Source: Doryteuthis pealeii
Lineage: Eukaryota > Mollusca > Cephalopoda > Myopsida > Loliginidae
NCBI GenBank assembly: GCA_023376005.1
Contig: CM042163.1
Location: forward strand, 1,928,848 to 1,992,847
Direction of reading: 5' to 3'
Length of the DNA: 64,000 bases
Below the pieces are notes generated by a model. That model was not told the DNA's origin and ran no database searches. It saw only the letters and a list, made by a program, of their open reading frames with translations. Positions 46,239 through 56,986 of this stretch are shown one piece after another. A program made the position numbers and the translations under genes. Every line of letters begins with the position of its first letter. Positions within the stretch are counted from its first letter, which is position 1.

Positions 46239-46910
46239 CAATGGTAATATTATGGTTTTACACTCATAACTTGAAGTTTCATGGTAATCCAATCATCAGA
46301 TGAGTTCATAGTTGAAATCTTAAAAACCAGTCGTAAAATGGTTGAGATTTTAAAAACCAGTAATTTTTTAGCGTTTATATCAAGCGTTTTCACGCGATTG
46401 GAAATATAAAGCTAAAAATTGTTTTTTTTAAAACTGTGGCTTATATATATATAAATTTCAATTCATATTATCGGATTCACTTCCATTTACTTCATATTGT
46501 CTATTGAAAAAACAAAATCTGGATTTTTTAACATCATCACCGGAGGCTAAATTTTCGAATCTGATAAGGACTGCAACACTATGAATTTGTCAACATTACA
46601 AATTCCCGACAATTTCCATCTTTCCCAATTGTGCTGTGGACTTTTTAAACTTGCTTTTTGTAGCTGGAATACATCCTGAACATTTTTTATACCTTTTTTT
46701 TTTAATATATTTTTTACTTCAAACTCTTTTGAGTTTTTATTATGGATAATAATGCTTCTGATTTTTAAAAATAAAATTTATTTTATTTTTAAAATCAGAA
46801 TACGCATGTTCAAAATTTAAAAAAAAAATTCCGGCCCCTGAACGTAAGCGTTCGTTTGTACCCCTCCTGATTAAGGGTTTATTTATTCCGTCTTTCCTTC
46901 ATAAATATAG

Positions 46911-47028
46911 TTGCTCTTGAAGAAGACCGCTTTATTAAAAAGGTCGAAACAGATCTGTCAGCAAACTAATAACATCATTTGTTTTTTCTAAAAAGATTTC
47001 AATTCATACTGTCGGATTCACTTCAATT

Positions 47029-47035
<7 letters not shown>
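46911..47035 (+). ncRNA. hammerhead-like motif and Penelope-type terminus
   Basis: TTGCT/AGCAA stem I, CTTGAAGAA in place of the core, perfect stem II GACC/GGTC (46925-46928; 46942-46945), GAA, palindromic stem III ACAGATCTGT (46949-46958), then C. The core has one extra T and one extra A relative to CUGANGA, so activity is uncertain. After it, the terminal phrase catactgtcggattcacttc runs into (TA)n at 47036. The same terminal phrase occurs at 46466 and 60930. Confidence 0.5.

Positions 47036-47103
<68 letters not shown>
47036..47103. repeat. (TA)n-(TG)n compound microsatellite
   Basis: About 40 bases of TA followed by about 28 of TG. Confidence 0.95.
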
Positions 47104-47106
<3 letters not shown>

Positions 47107-47109
47107 AGG

Positions 47110-47530
47110 TATATATATCCGTTTGTGGAAGATACATATATCAAGTTTGGGCATTAGTGTGAAGCATTAAAGAAATTAAAAATATAAGAGAAGAGTTTCG
47201 TTTATTTTGTAAATTTACAGGATTATAATACTCTGTTCCTTATAGTGGGGTTGTGGTGTGATAGTACACCCAAAGACGAGGAGGAAAACAGCGCTATCAC
47301 AAGCAGCAGCAGCAGCCACCACCACCACACCACAACCCCACTATAAGGAACATCCAGAGACCATCGTCATTTTCTTTCACCAGTCTCAGGAAGGGAGTAT
47401 TGTAATCCTGAAAATTTACAAAATAAACGAAACTCTTCTCTAAAACAACCGAGTTTCTTATATTTTTAATTTCTTTAATGCTTCACACTAATGCCCAAAC
47501 TTGATATATGTACCTCCCACAAACGGGTAC
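47110..47530. repeat. large inverted repeat
   Basis: 47119-47255 is the reverse complement, with small indels, of 47320-47526 (for example gggcattagtgtgaagcatt and its complement). The centre has GCA and CAC runs. No coding. Possibly a foldback element. Confidence 0.82.
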
Positions 47531-47629
47531 TTTTGTGGATTGTGGATTAGTATGGTGGACTCTCCTATCGAGAACGATAGATGAGGGTCAGCAGTGAGTG
47601 ATTTGATTCCTCCCATGTTGTGCATGCTG

Positions 47630-48062
47630 TCAAGAAGACATTTTATGTTTCCTCAAGTGTGACAGGAGCCCAGCCCTGCTGCGAGCCATGAAGCCACACT
47701 GACAAACGAAATGCTCCAAGACAGGAGTTAAATGTTTTTCTTTTAAAGTTATGCGGAGCCGATCTCTATGCTTCAGTCTATTTTGTTCAAAGATTTTTAG
47801 CGAAACAGGTCTTACGCCATTCTTTCCGATTCCAATGCTAGATCTTTCCAAGCACTCAGGTCAATATCGAGGCATTTCAAATTGTCCTTCAATTTGTCCT
47901 TGTAGCGTAAGAGAGGACGTCCAAACAGAACGCTTAGCATTTGGTAGTTACCCGTATAAAATCTTTGGAACCCTGTTCTCATTCATTCGGACAACGTGAA
48001 CAGCCCACCTAATTTGAATCTTGGCTAGTAGGGTTTCGATGCCAGCAATATCGCATCTTTTT
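47630..48062 (-). pseudogene. LINE endonuclease-reverse transcriptase C-terminus, frameshifted
   Basis: Reading down the minus strand: RCDIAGIETLLAKIQIRWAV then HVVRMNENRVPKILYG, a stop, then in another frame RPLLRYKDKLKDNLKCLDID with LSAWKDLA. A further frame gives FEQNRLKHRDRLR and a C-terminal finger CQCGFMARSRAGLLSHLRKH ending at 47630. Order and motifs match the C-terminal region of a common invertebrate LINE polyprotein. At least two frameshifts and one stop. Confidence 0.8.
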
Positions 48063-48095
48063 AAAATTGTGCTAGTTTTTTAAAATTGTGGATTA

Positions 48096-48098
<3 letters not shown>

Positions 48099-48148
<50 letters not shown>
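48099..48148. repeat. (TA)n microsatellite
   Basis: About 50 bases of TA. Confidence 0.95.
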
Positions 48149-48149
<1 letters not shown>

Positions 48150-48867
48150 TAATCATATTAGTAAGCCCTTGCATAAGAAAAGACCCATACAAATGGACCA
48201 ATTTTTCCATTAGCTCTAAAGTAAACATATCAAACGTTGAAATAATTAAATTATCATAGTGTGGTATATCCACAGGTCTTGCTAATAATAACAATTGTTC
48301 TTCGATCAAGAAACCCTGGAAGTACAAAATCTCAAATCATAAATGCCATCAGACTTATTGATAGAAATAGGATTAGACATTGAGCTTGGTGGCATTTATG
48401 CTGCTTGGAGCCCCCTTAAACTAGTGGTAACGATTTCAGCTCCGACACTACGTTTCAATTCATTGGTAATCGTCTGAAGATGATTTATTTTAAAGTAATA
48501 ACCCCCACCCCCACACTTAAACAGATCCAGAGGTCACTGTGGCCGGAACATTGTGTTTATAGACAATAAAGATGAGGACAACAGTCTGAAATATCAAAAT
48601 TATTAATTCTATTTTTACTTGACTTCCGCTTTCATAAACGCCGCAGCGTTTCCAATTCAGGATCGAAACTAAAACGAAATTGTCTTTTTATCGCCTCCCG
48701 CCATTTTGTTTTCGTGTCTTGATAGATTTATGAAGAAGATCAGACACTTAACATCTCGTTGTGAGAATTTCTCTTTTCTTAATTTCCTTTTAAACAAACG
48801 ATCATTTTTAAACTGAAGGGCAAAAACACGAGAATCGAGTTCACTTTAGTTGAATTTGTGCCGATTG

Positions 48868-49468
48868 TTTTGGTTTGTTTTGTTTTACGGCATATCAACC
48901 TCAGTGGGTCATTTAATGCCGATAAAATTGTGAAATAAATTCATTCTTAATGCATAATACAATTTTGTTTATAAACTCATGTTTTTCTATTTAACCCATA
49001 GATGGGACCCTAACATGTACTACCACTCCGGGTCAAAGTGGACCAGGGAGCAATGGTGATGAAGGGGTGCTCCACATTCCCCAGACCTCCAGAACTGGAA
49101 CCTCACCATCAGACAGAGTTTAACGTCATTCCCAGGACATGTAGACCCTCAGTCACTGCCTTCTAGCACCCATATGATAAAAAGGGGCTGGGGCTTGCCG
49201 TAAGGGCAATAGAGTTGGGAAAATCATATAGGTGCTAGGGTTTGACGTAACCCACCGATTGATTGGAGGGGGCCTCTCCGACCGCCCGTCTAACTCTGAC
49301 CCGGAGTGGTAGTACCTGTTAGGGTCCCATCTATGGGTTAAATAGAAAAACATGAGTTGATAAACAAAATTGTATTATCCATTAAGAATTGATTTATTTC
49401 AAAACTTTATCGGCATTAAATGACCCACTGAGGTTGATATGCCGTAAAACCAAACCAAACCAAACCAA
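48868..49468. repeat. family C palindromic copy
   Basis: 48868-49300 is a minus-strand family C copy lacking its 5' part. It is joined near 49295 to an inverted copy of the family's 3' 170 bases. Both ends therefore carry the tail hairpin and gtttggttt/aaaccaaac runs. Such head-to-head joints arise by twin priming or by recombination of inverted copies. Confidence 0.82.
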
Positions 49469-49662
49469 TGTTTGTTCATGGAACATATTGTACAATTAAC
49501 CTTATTGGGGCATATGTATTATGTTCTTTTGTTGTTACATGTTATATATATTAAACATTTATACGTGCATCGTTCATGCGAGTTAATTGTTTGTGTTTCC
49601 TTACTGAATATTCAGTGTTAGTGTATCCATGGATGCACTAAATGCATTATAAGCGATTAGTG

Positions 49663-50182
49663 TTGATTTCGGTAATTTATGAGGAAGTGCGTCCCGGTCT
49701 CCTGCCTCAAAAAATTGCTACCCGGTGACTATTAAAATAACGTCCACAGCTATGTCGTCTCGGTGGTGTTACTTGAAAGAAAACAACCAGCTTAGGGCGT
49801 TAAATGTATTTTTTGTTGTAATTCTTATTTATTTATCGTAATTTGTTTAGAAATTTATTGATAGAAATTTGTCGTAATTCTTGTTTATTTATAGAAATTT
49901 GTCGTAATTCTTGTTAAGATATGAAGATGGATATCTATCTATCTATCTATCTCAATTTGTTCATTTTTTACTTTGTTTATATATATCTATCCAGCCATAT
50001 CCATTTGTTCATAAAGAGAAGCCCACCCCCTCTAAAATACATTTAATGCCCTAAGTTGGTTGTTTTCTTTCAAGTAACACCGCCGAGACGACATAGTTGT
50101 GGACGTTATTTTAATAGTCACCGGGTAGCAATTTCTGAGACAGAAGACCGGGACGCACTTCCTCATAAATTACCTTGATTTC
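49663..50182. mobile_element. long-inverted-repeat element with 8-bp target duplication
   Basis: The element, 49671-50174, has arms of about 140 bases (GGTAATTTATGAGGAAGTGC and its reverse complement at the other end) around about 220 bases of AT-rich sequence including (TATC)n at 49931. It is flanked by TTGATTTC at 49663-49670 and 50175-50182. Eight-base duplications are typical of hAT-like transposition. No transposase frame, so non-autonomous. Confidence 0.9.
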
Positions 50183-50230
50183 AAACTAATACCTGCTAAT
50201 CTTATAAAAACATTGAAACTCACCGAAATA

Positions 50231-50640
50231 TGAATATGTAAGTAAAGTAAAGTCGTCGGGGTGGCCTAAAGTCGGTATCAGCCAATCAGCGAGGGTGTCT
50301 ATCCCCTTTTCACTAGCGCTAGACCAAGAAGATTGTTTTTGGCATCTGAGGTGCAGCGCCACACCTACCATCAGCTCCTTACTTTACCGCACAGATTTCA
50401 TGTGCTACTCATAACGCTGAGTTGGCGAGGGCTGGTATCGAACTAGGAACCTTGTGGTTTCTAACCGAACGCTCTACCGACTGAGCTAACCCGGCCCCTA
50501 ATCAGCTCCTTACTTTACCGCACAGATCCCTGTGCTACTCATAACGCTGGGTTGGCGAGGGCCGGTATCGAACTAGGAACCTTGCGGTTTCTAGCCGAAC
50601 GATCTACCGACTGAGCTAACCCGGCCCCTTGAATATGTAA
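50231..50640 (-). mobile_element. SINE-A 1.5-mer insertion
   Basis: A full SINE-A (50242-50496) followed by a second head plus part of a body (50497-50629), all flanked by TGAATATGTAA at 50231-50241 and 50630-50640. One target duplication around both parts means they inserted as a unit or the partial duplication arose afterwards. Confidence 0.88.
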
Positions 50641-50793
50641 CAGACCTAAATGAGTACATCTCTTATTTTTTTGGCGACAGAGATATTGCAATTTTATTTT
50701 TGGCTTCTGTCTTTCAATGAGAAACCATTTTAAGGGCATATTTATTTATATACCCACATATAACTTTAAAGTCCGATCCCAATAATGGTTCTT

Positions 50794-51391
50794 CTCAAAA
50801 TTATAAGTTGGCGGAGTGGTCTACTGTCGGTATCAGCCGGGCAGTGAGAGAGTGTATGCCCTTTTCGCTTGACCAGGGAGTCTTTTTTGTTGATGTGGAA
50901 TGCAACACTTATCATAAGCTCCCTACTTTTACCGCATAGACCAGATTATCTGTGCTTCTCATGTGCTGAGTTGGCCTATTATCAATATTAATCGAACAAC
51001 GAGGGAGTCTATCCCCTTTTTGCTAGTGCTAGACTATGGAGATTGTTTTTGCTGAGGTGAAGTGCCACGCCTACCACCAGCTCCCCACTTTACTGCACAG
51101 ATCAGATTACCCAATCTGTGCTTCTCATGTGCTGAGTTGACCTATCGTCAATATTAATCGAACAGCGAGGGAGTCTATCCCCTTTTTGCTAGTGCTAGAC
51201 TATGGAGATTGTTTTTGCTGAGGTGAAGTGCCACACCTACCATCATCTCCCCACTTTACCGCATAGACCAGATTATCCAATATGTGCTACTTATCTACTG
51301 AGTTGGTAAGGACCGGTATTGAACCCGTAACCTTGTGATACTTAGGCTAGTGCTCTACCAACTCAGCCAAACCGGTCCCTCAAAATTATAA
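50794..51391 (-). mobile_element. SINE-A trimer insertion
   Basis: 572 bases (50807-51378) flanked by CTCAAAATTATAA at 50794-50806 and 51379-51391. Three body units with a period near 167 (repeated phrases tcaatattaatcgaaca at 50982 and 51148) but only one tRNA-like head, at the right end (ttggctgagttggtagagca on the minus strand). Confidence 0.88.
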
Positions 51392-51934
51392 ACACTGATT
51401 ATTCTCTTTTAAAATCGTTTTGAGTCCGTCCTTACTTCTCCAGCAGTGCCTAGTATGTCTTGTTTGTCTTACGTGGACGGTTTGTGAGATTGGAGGTAAG
51501 TGGCCGTACAGCCGCTGTTTTGTAGGTTGCTGCTTTCAGGATTTGGTCAAAATAACACGCAATGTCATTGTGTAGTTCTCATTTAGCTTTTAATCCAGGC
51601 GTTTTGTTAAAATTCAAGTGGTGCCACCATACAACAGTAATAACACGGTTACAACTTGGAAGAACTCCTGTTTAATTTTATCAGAGGGATCGGATTTTTC
51701 ATATAGCGGTAAACCTAACCAAATATTATACATTTCGCCCAGGTTTAAAAAAATGTAATAATCTGTGGTTATTTTGGTTGTCGATGATTTTGCAGCCTCT
51801 AAAATTGGAGATTTTAAAAATGTTGTTAAGAACCCCAATCTGTACGGATTTAGATTTAAAGATATAAGATTAGTGTAACAATCTGTTTGAGTAGATGACT
51901 GTAATAAATTTGATGCAAGACTTAGAGTGTTCGC

Positions 51935-51935
<1 letters not shown>

Positions 51936-52000
<65 letters not shown>
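51936..52000. repeat. (GA)n microsatellite
   Basis: About 65 bases of pure GA. Confidence 0.97.
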
Positions 52001-52001
<1 letters not shown>

Positions 52002-52494
52002 CTACTATCTTTTATACACAAATAACAATGGCGGAAACCATACATTTTTTTCTCTTACATAATGGCGGAACTTGTACTTCCGGTTCCTTAAAGCTGAAAA
52101 ACCAAAATTACAAGAATTAACTTGAATTTTTATTTTTTTCCCTTCATAATCAACCATTACACATGAAATATCTCAATAATGATGACGTCACATTTATGAC
52201 CATCTGGACGTGAAATAGTGATTACCAAACTCACCGTAGCGAGTTCGATTCTCCTTGGGTAATTGGGGCAGTAGAATATGCTGATTGCACCTCTGCAGAT
52301 GGGTAATATTCCCCTTCCAAATGGGGTCACCCGTTGACCGTTTGTGGCAATCCGTACCGAATCCTTGTGGCTCAGCACTCCGTGACATGCAACATTTCAC
52401 CTCCAATCAATCGGCAAGTCACGGCAAGCCATAGCACCTATATGATTGCCCCGACCCTATTGCCCTTATGGCAAACACCCAACTCCTTTTAACA

Positions 52495-53221
52495 TAGGTT
52501 GTTACAAAAATAATGGCCGATTGAAGTGCTCGGTTTTGAAATTTCACTTGTGATGACAACCGTCGTAAATGATCCACTTTTCGTCACAAGTGACTATTCA
52601 GTCAAGAAAGGAATCATTGGTGTTACGCAAACTGAGTATCGAGCACACTTCAAACCGCCTAAGTTTTTGGTGCTCATTGAGTTCATGAGGAACCCATTTA
52701 TCGAGCTTTTTCACCTTTCCAATACTCTGTAAATGGCGGGAAACTGTTGCAATACTGACACCAAAAGTCTGAGACATTTCTCTGACATTTTGTCGTGGAT
52801 TCTGCTCAACAACTGCCTGCAATTGTTCATTGTCAAGACTGCATGTCCGTCCTCTACCTTCTTCATCTTCAAGACTCTCATCTACACTGCAGAATTTCTG
52901 GAACCACCTTCGTACAGTCCGATCACTTGTGGATTCATCTCCCCATGCTTTGTTGATATTGGCAGCAGTTTCGGAGGCATTGTGCCCAAGCTTGAACTCA
53001 TGCAACATAAGAAAGCGAAGGTCATGTTTAGGCATGTTCATAATTGAAGGCCCCTTTTTTTCAAAAATACTTTCTATCTAAAAATAAATTACATTTTATT
53101 TTTGAGCACACATTAATTATTATATATGCAAAAATTCACCTGAAATAAACAACAAATTCTATGTTAAAATGACATTTCAAAACCGAGCACTTCAATCGGC
53201 CATTATTTTTGTAACAACCTA
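52495..53221 (-). mobile_element. mariner element with perfect 46-bp TIRs, internally deleted
   Basis: Ends GGTTGTTACAAAAATAATGG at 52497 and its reverse complement at 53219, identical over about 46 bases, flanked by TA on both sides (52495-52496; 53220-53221). 723 bases, well short of the usual 1.3 kb because the second half of the transposase is missing. The perfect TIRs suggest recent mobilisation, perhaps in trans. Confidence 0.94.
52540..53041 (-). pseudogene. mariner transposase, N-terminal half
   Basis: 147 codons from Met 53041. The first helix-turn-helix region spans about residues 6-50 (ASETAANINKAW, DRTVRRWFQKF), the GRGR linker is at 62-65, and the second HTH at about 70-107 (NVREMSQTFGVSIATVSRHL). 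The WVPHEL motif is at 116-121. A TGA at 52600-52598 replaces the Arg codon expected after SFLD. Beyond it IVTCDEKWIIYD still holds the first catalytic Asp, then the frame runs into the TIR; the other two catalytic Asp residues are deleted. It could at most give a DNA-binding fragment. Confidence 0.93.
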
Positions 53222-53499
53222 ATAGATGTGCTAGAGGGCAGTGGCTGATGGTTTTATTATCGTGGGCATGAAGTTAAACTACATCTAATGACGAGGTTCC
53301 AATTTGAAGCTTTGGGGAGTATGGCGTATCCTTTCATTCCCATTACTCCCAGGTCCATGCTGAGCCGGAGTGGTAGTACCTGTTAGGGTCCCATCTATGG
53401 GTTAAATAGATCAAGAAATGAGTTTGCAAAAATTGTGCCTAAAAAAAGAGTTTGAAAGAAAATTGAGTACCCAACAAGAAGGAATAAAACAAAAACATA

Positions 53500-54479
53500 T
53501 TCGGCATAAAATAACCCAACAAGGGTTGACATGCCGTAAAATCTAACCAACCAACCAACCAACCAACCAAAAACGTCTTCGAGATAAAATAACCCAACTA
53601 GGGTTGACATGCCGTAAAATCCAACCAACCAACCAACCAACCAACCAACCAACCAAAAACGTCTTCGAGATAAAATAACCCAACAAGGGTTGATATGCCG
53701 TAAAATCCAACCAACCAACCAACCAACCAACCAAAAAAACGTCTTCGAGATAAAAATAACCCAACTAGGGTTGACATGCCGTAAAATCCAACAAGCCAAC
53801 CAACCAACCAACCAAAAACGTCTTCGAGATAAAATAACCCAACAAGGGTTGATATGCCGTAAAATCCAGCCAACCAACCAACCAACCAACCAACCAACCA
53901 ACCAACCAACCAAAAACGTCTTCGAGATAAAATAGCCCAACAAGGGTTGATATGCCGTAAAATCCATCAACCAACCAACCAACCAACCAACCAACTAAAA
54001 ACGTCTTCGAGATAAAATAGCCCAACAAGGGTTGATATGCCGTAAAATCCATCAACCAACCAACCAACCAACCAAACAAACAACGTCTTCGAGATAAAAT
54101 AGCCCAACAAGGGTTGATATGCCGTAAATCCAACCAACCAACCAACCAACCAACCAACCAACCAACCGAAAACGTCTTCGAGATAAAATAACCCAACTAG
54201 GGTTGACATGCCATATAATCCAACCAACCAACCAACCAACCAACATTAACCGACCAACCAACCAAAAAACATCTTCGGCATAAAATAACCCAACTAGGGT
54301 TGACATGCCGTAAAAACCAACCAACCAACCAACCAACCAGCCAACCAACCAATCAAAAACGTCTTCGAGATAAAATAACCCAACAAGGGTTGACATGCCG
54401 TAAAATCCAACCAACCAACCAAACAAAAACGTCTTCGAGATAAAATAACCCAACAAGGGTTGACATGCCGTAAAATCCA
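53500..54479 (+). repeat. tandem array of (CCAA)n plus tail-hairpin units
   Basis: At least twelve units of about 65-95 bases: aaaacgtcttcgagataaaa, taacccaacaagggttga, catgccgtaaaatccaa, then a variable (CCAA)n run. Each is the 3' tail of family C. CCAA lengths vary while the 60-base part is nearly constant. The Trp/Gly/Leu/Val frames on the minus strand are translations of this repeat. Confidence 0.93.
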
Positions 54480-54579
54480 NNNNNNNNNNNNNNNNNNNNN
54501 NNNNNNNNNNNNNNNNNNNNNNNNNNNNNNNNNNNNNNNNNNNNNNNNNNNNNNNNNNNNNNNNNNNNNNNNNNNNNNN
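54480..54579. other. assembly gap (100 N)
   Basis: One hundred N bases at the right edge of the tandem array, so the array size is unknown. Confidence 1.
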
Positions 54580-54779
54580 ACCTTTTTTGTTATTTTCTAT
54601 GACAGCGCATCTCTTCGTCGTCTTCGCTTCGCAACACAAATGCGTGACAGTAAGTGTCTTTTCTTTTAAGACTCGAAAGTATCTTTCTTTCTTCTCTCTC
54701 TGTCTCTCTCTCTTTCTCTCCCCTCTCTCTCACGCGCGCTTTCGCCTTCTCTCTATATATAGTTTGGTCTATTTATAAT

Positions 54780-55165
54780 CGGCTGGTCACGTCAAGCCCT
54801 AGCACTATATGATTTTCCTAACCCTATTGCCTTTATGGCAAGCCCCAACCCCTTTTTATCATATGGGTGCTAGAAGGCGGCAACTCAGGGTCTACATGTC
54901 CTGGGAATGATATTAAACTCTATCTGATGGTGAGGTTCCAGTTCTGGAGGTTTGGGGAATGTGGAGCACCCCTTCATCACCATTGCTCTCTGGTCCACTC
55001 TGACCTGGAGTGGTAGTACCTGTTTGGGTCCCATCTATGGGTTAAATAGAAAAACATGAGTTTATAAACAAAATTGTATTATGCACTAAGAATGAATTTA
55101 TTTCACAACTTTGTCGGCATTAAATGACCCACTGAGTTTGATATGCCGTAAAACAAAACAAACCA
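54780..55165 (+). repeat. family C copy, 5'-truncated
   Basis: From ggtcacgtcaagccctagca through the body to the tail hairpin (tcggcattaaatgaccc...ttgatatgccgtaaaac) and (AAAC)n at 55150. Confidence 0.87.
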
Positions 55166-55582
55166 AATCTATTTATAAGTAAAAAGTAGTCAATATCATA
55201 GATGGACCATATATATTTAAGTTAGGGTAGCAATGACATCAAATTGATATATATTTGCCGCCATTTAAAGTTTGCTTAAAAATTATTCCCAACGTCACCC
55301 TTTGTCTTATTCTTTAAGTAGAATGGGCTACCCAGCATCGCCTGGGTAGAGGGTGGCGGTAAAAAAACCCTGGTGTATTGAATTGTTTATTTTTGAGAAT
55401 TACAAATACTGGACACTTTTAAGTAGAATTTCAATGCTATTTCTATATATTTCTAAATTAAAAAAAATCTTCGAATATTAATCATATCTTCAAAAATTTG
55501 CACAAAAAGCATGATCCGATGATATTCAATGTGTATATATATTTACTTTGTCGTTAATTGTTTTATTTTCGTAGTTTCATCA

Positions 55583-55620
<38 letters not shown>

Positions 55621-56316
55621 ACACACACACATCAATTGGTCTTTATAGATGTACGAGCAAAAGTAGCCGGCCTATGATCGGACTAGATTTTTTAGGAACA
55701 CCAGTGAGAAAGGGAGAAAACAGGAGTAAGAGAGAATAAGAGGAAAGTATTTCTTAGTTAGAAACAAATTAATGAGTCTGCGAGATTTCAAATCAGAATG
55801 ACATTTCTTTTCGAAGTTATAAGTCGACACGTACATACCAGAAAAATTCTTTTATATATATAGATAGATATTTGGGTTTGGTTGGCTTTTTGAATAGAGG
55901 TTATCTCTACTAAACCAAACCCTAGAGACCACTAGACCCTTGTTTGAAACTTAGGAAGAGGTTACCGTGCCCTATTAATTATGCCTTGTATTCGAATCGT
56001 AAACATCTAACAGCTGCGTTACTTACTTCATTTATCGAACCTAACCCGACTTCCCCGTACTACATTCGCATTGTAAAATGATCATTATTCAAAATAAAAG
56101 GAATCGAGTCGCTTTTATTAAAGTTTAGAATAATTATTCAAATTCACGTGACGTTTTTTTGTTTTTATTGTTTACTTTGAATTACTGTCTTCTTTACGGT
56201 GTGAAGGGTTCGTTCGAAAAACGCCTAAAAATCAATAAAAATAAATGTTTCGAATAAATTATTTATTTTATAATTTTCCACACTTGTAGGAGGAGTAATA
56301 TTAACCTAAATTAATG

Positions 56317-56320
<4 letters not shown>
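55166..56320. other. gene-free stretch with a (CA)n tract
   Basis: (CA)n at 55588-55630. The rest is AT-rich with no recognised gene or repeat. ggttggctttttgaatagag near 55880 has no clear relatives here. Confidence 0.5.
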
Positions 56321-56366
<46 letters not shown>

Positions 56367-56972
56367 CTAGCAAATATATGCACCCTCCGGGAGCAAGTAT
56401 TTAAGTTTGAATGTAATAAGATATTATATAAAATTAGAAAGGCTAATGAAACTAAATAAGAATGCAGATCAAAAGATTTGAAACATAGAACAACTGAAAC
56501 TTACTCTTCCATCACTCTCGTCTTTCATTGCTATTTTTTCTAATGTAAGTATTTAGTAAAAATAGGAAGTAAGAATAAACTTACAGTTATTTTTTCTTGT
56601 TAATGGATTTCATTTAAGATTCATTTGAAGAGATTTTTGCTTATATTCATTAAAAAAAACCAAACAGTTAGAAATCAATAATACTAAGCACAATATTTAT
56701 TAAATTCGATTTTTTTAATATTAATATGCAAATTAGCCTTCCCGTTCACACTGTAAACCGCTATTTTGTTGTATATATAAATATAATTGCATGTTATTCG
56801 TATGTAGATATGGTTAACAGTATGAATAATGTAAAAAATTTTATTAATTATTAAAAAGGTTAAAATAAAATCATGGAAAATATGATTGTCAATAACTAAG
56901 GGAATTGTGACTTGAGTAGTAATATAGTTTCGGTTACAGACAGAAAAACACACAATCTCCATTATAATAAGA
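56367..56972 (-). mobile_element. non-autonomous Helitron, copy H4
   Basis: TCTTATTATAATGGAG starts at 56972 (minus) and CTAG ends at 56367. The terminal hairpin has one mutated base (GCTCCC/GGGTGC). Flanked by (TA)n at 56322-56363 and at 56973-56986. Confidence 0.87.
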
Positions 56973-56986
56973 TATATATATATATA

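Larger units (their letters stand above)
52425..53520 (+). repeat. family C copy interrupted by mariner
   Basis: 52425-52496 (tagcacctatatgattgccc...cttatggcaaacacccaact) and 53220-53520 (tgctagagggcagtggctga through ggtagtacctgttagggtcc to the tail hairpin) are one family C element split by the mariner at 52497-53219. The tail leads directly into the (CCAA)n-hairpin array. Confidence 0.85.

Noticed and set aside
53395..54240. Trp/Gly/Leu/Val-rich open frames up to 199 codons
   Set aside because: Translations of the (CCAA)n-hairpin tandem array; all three frames are similarly open.
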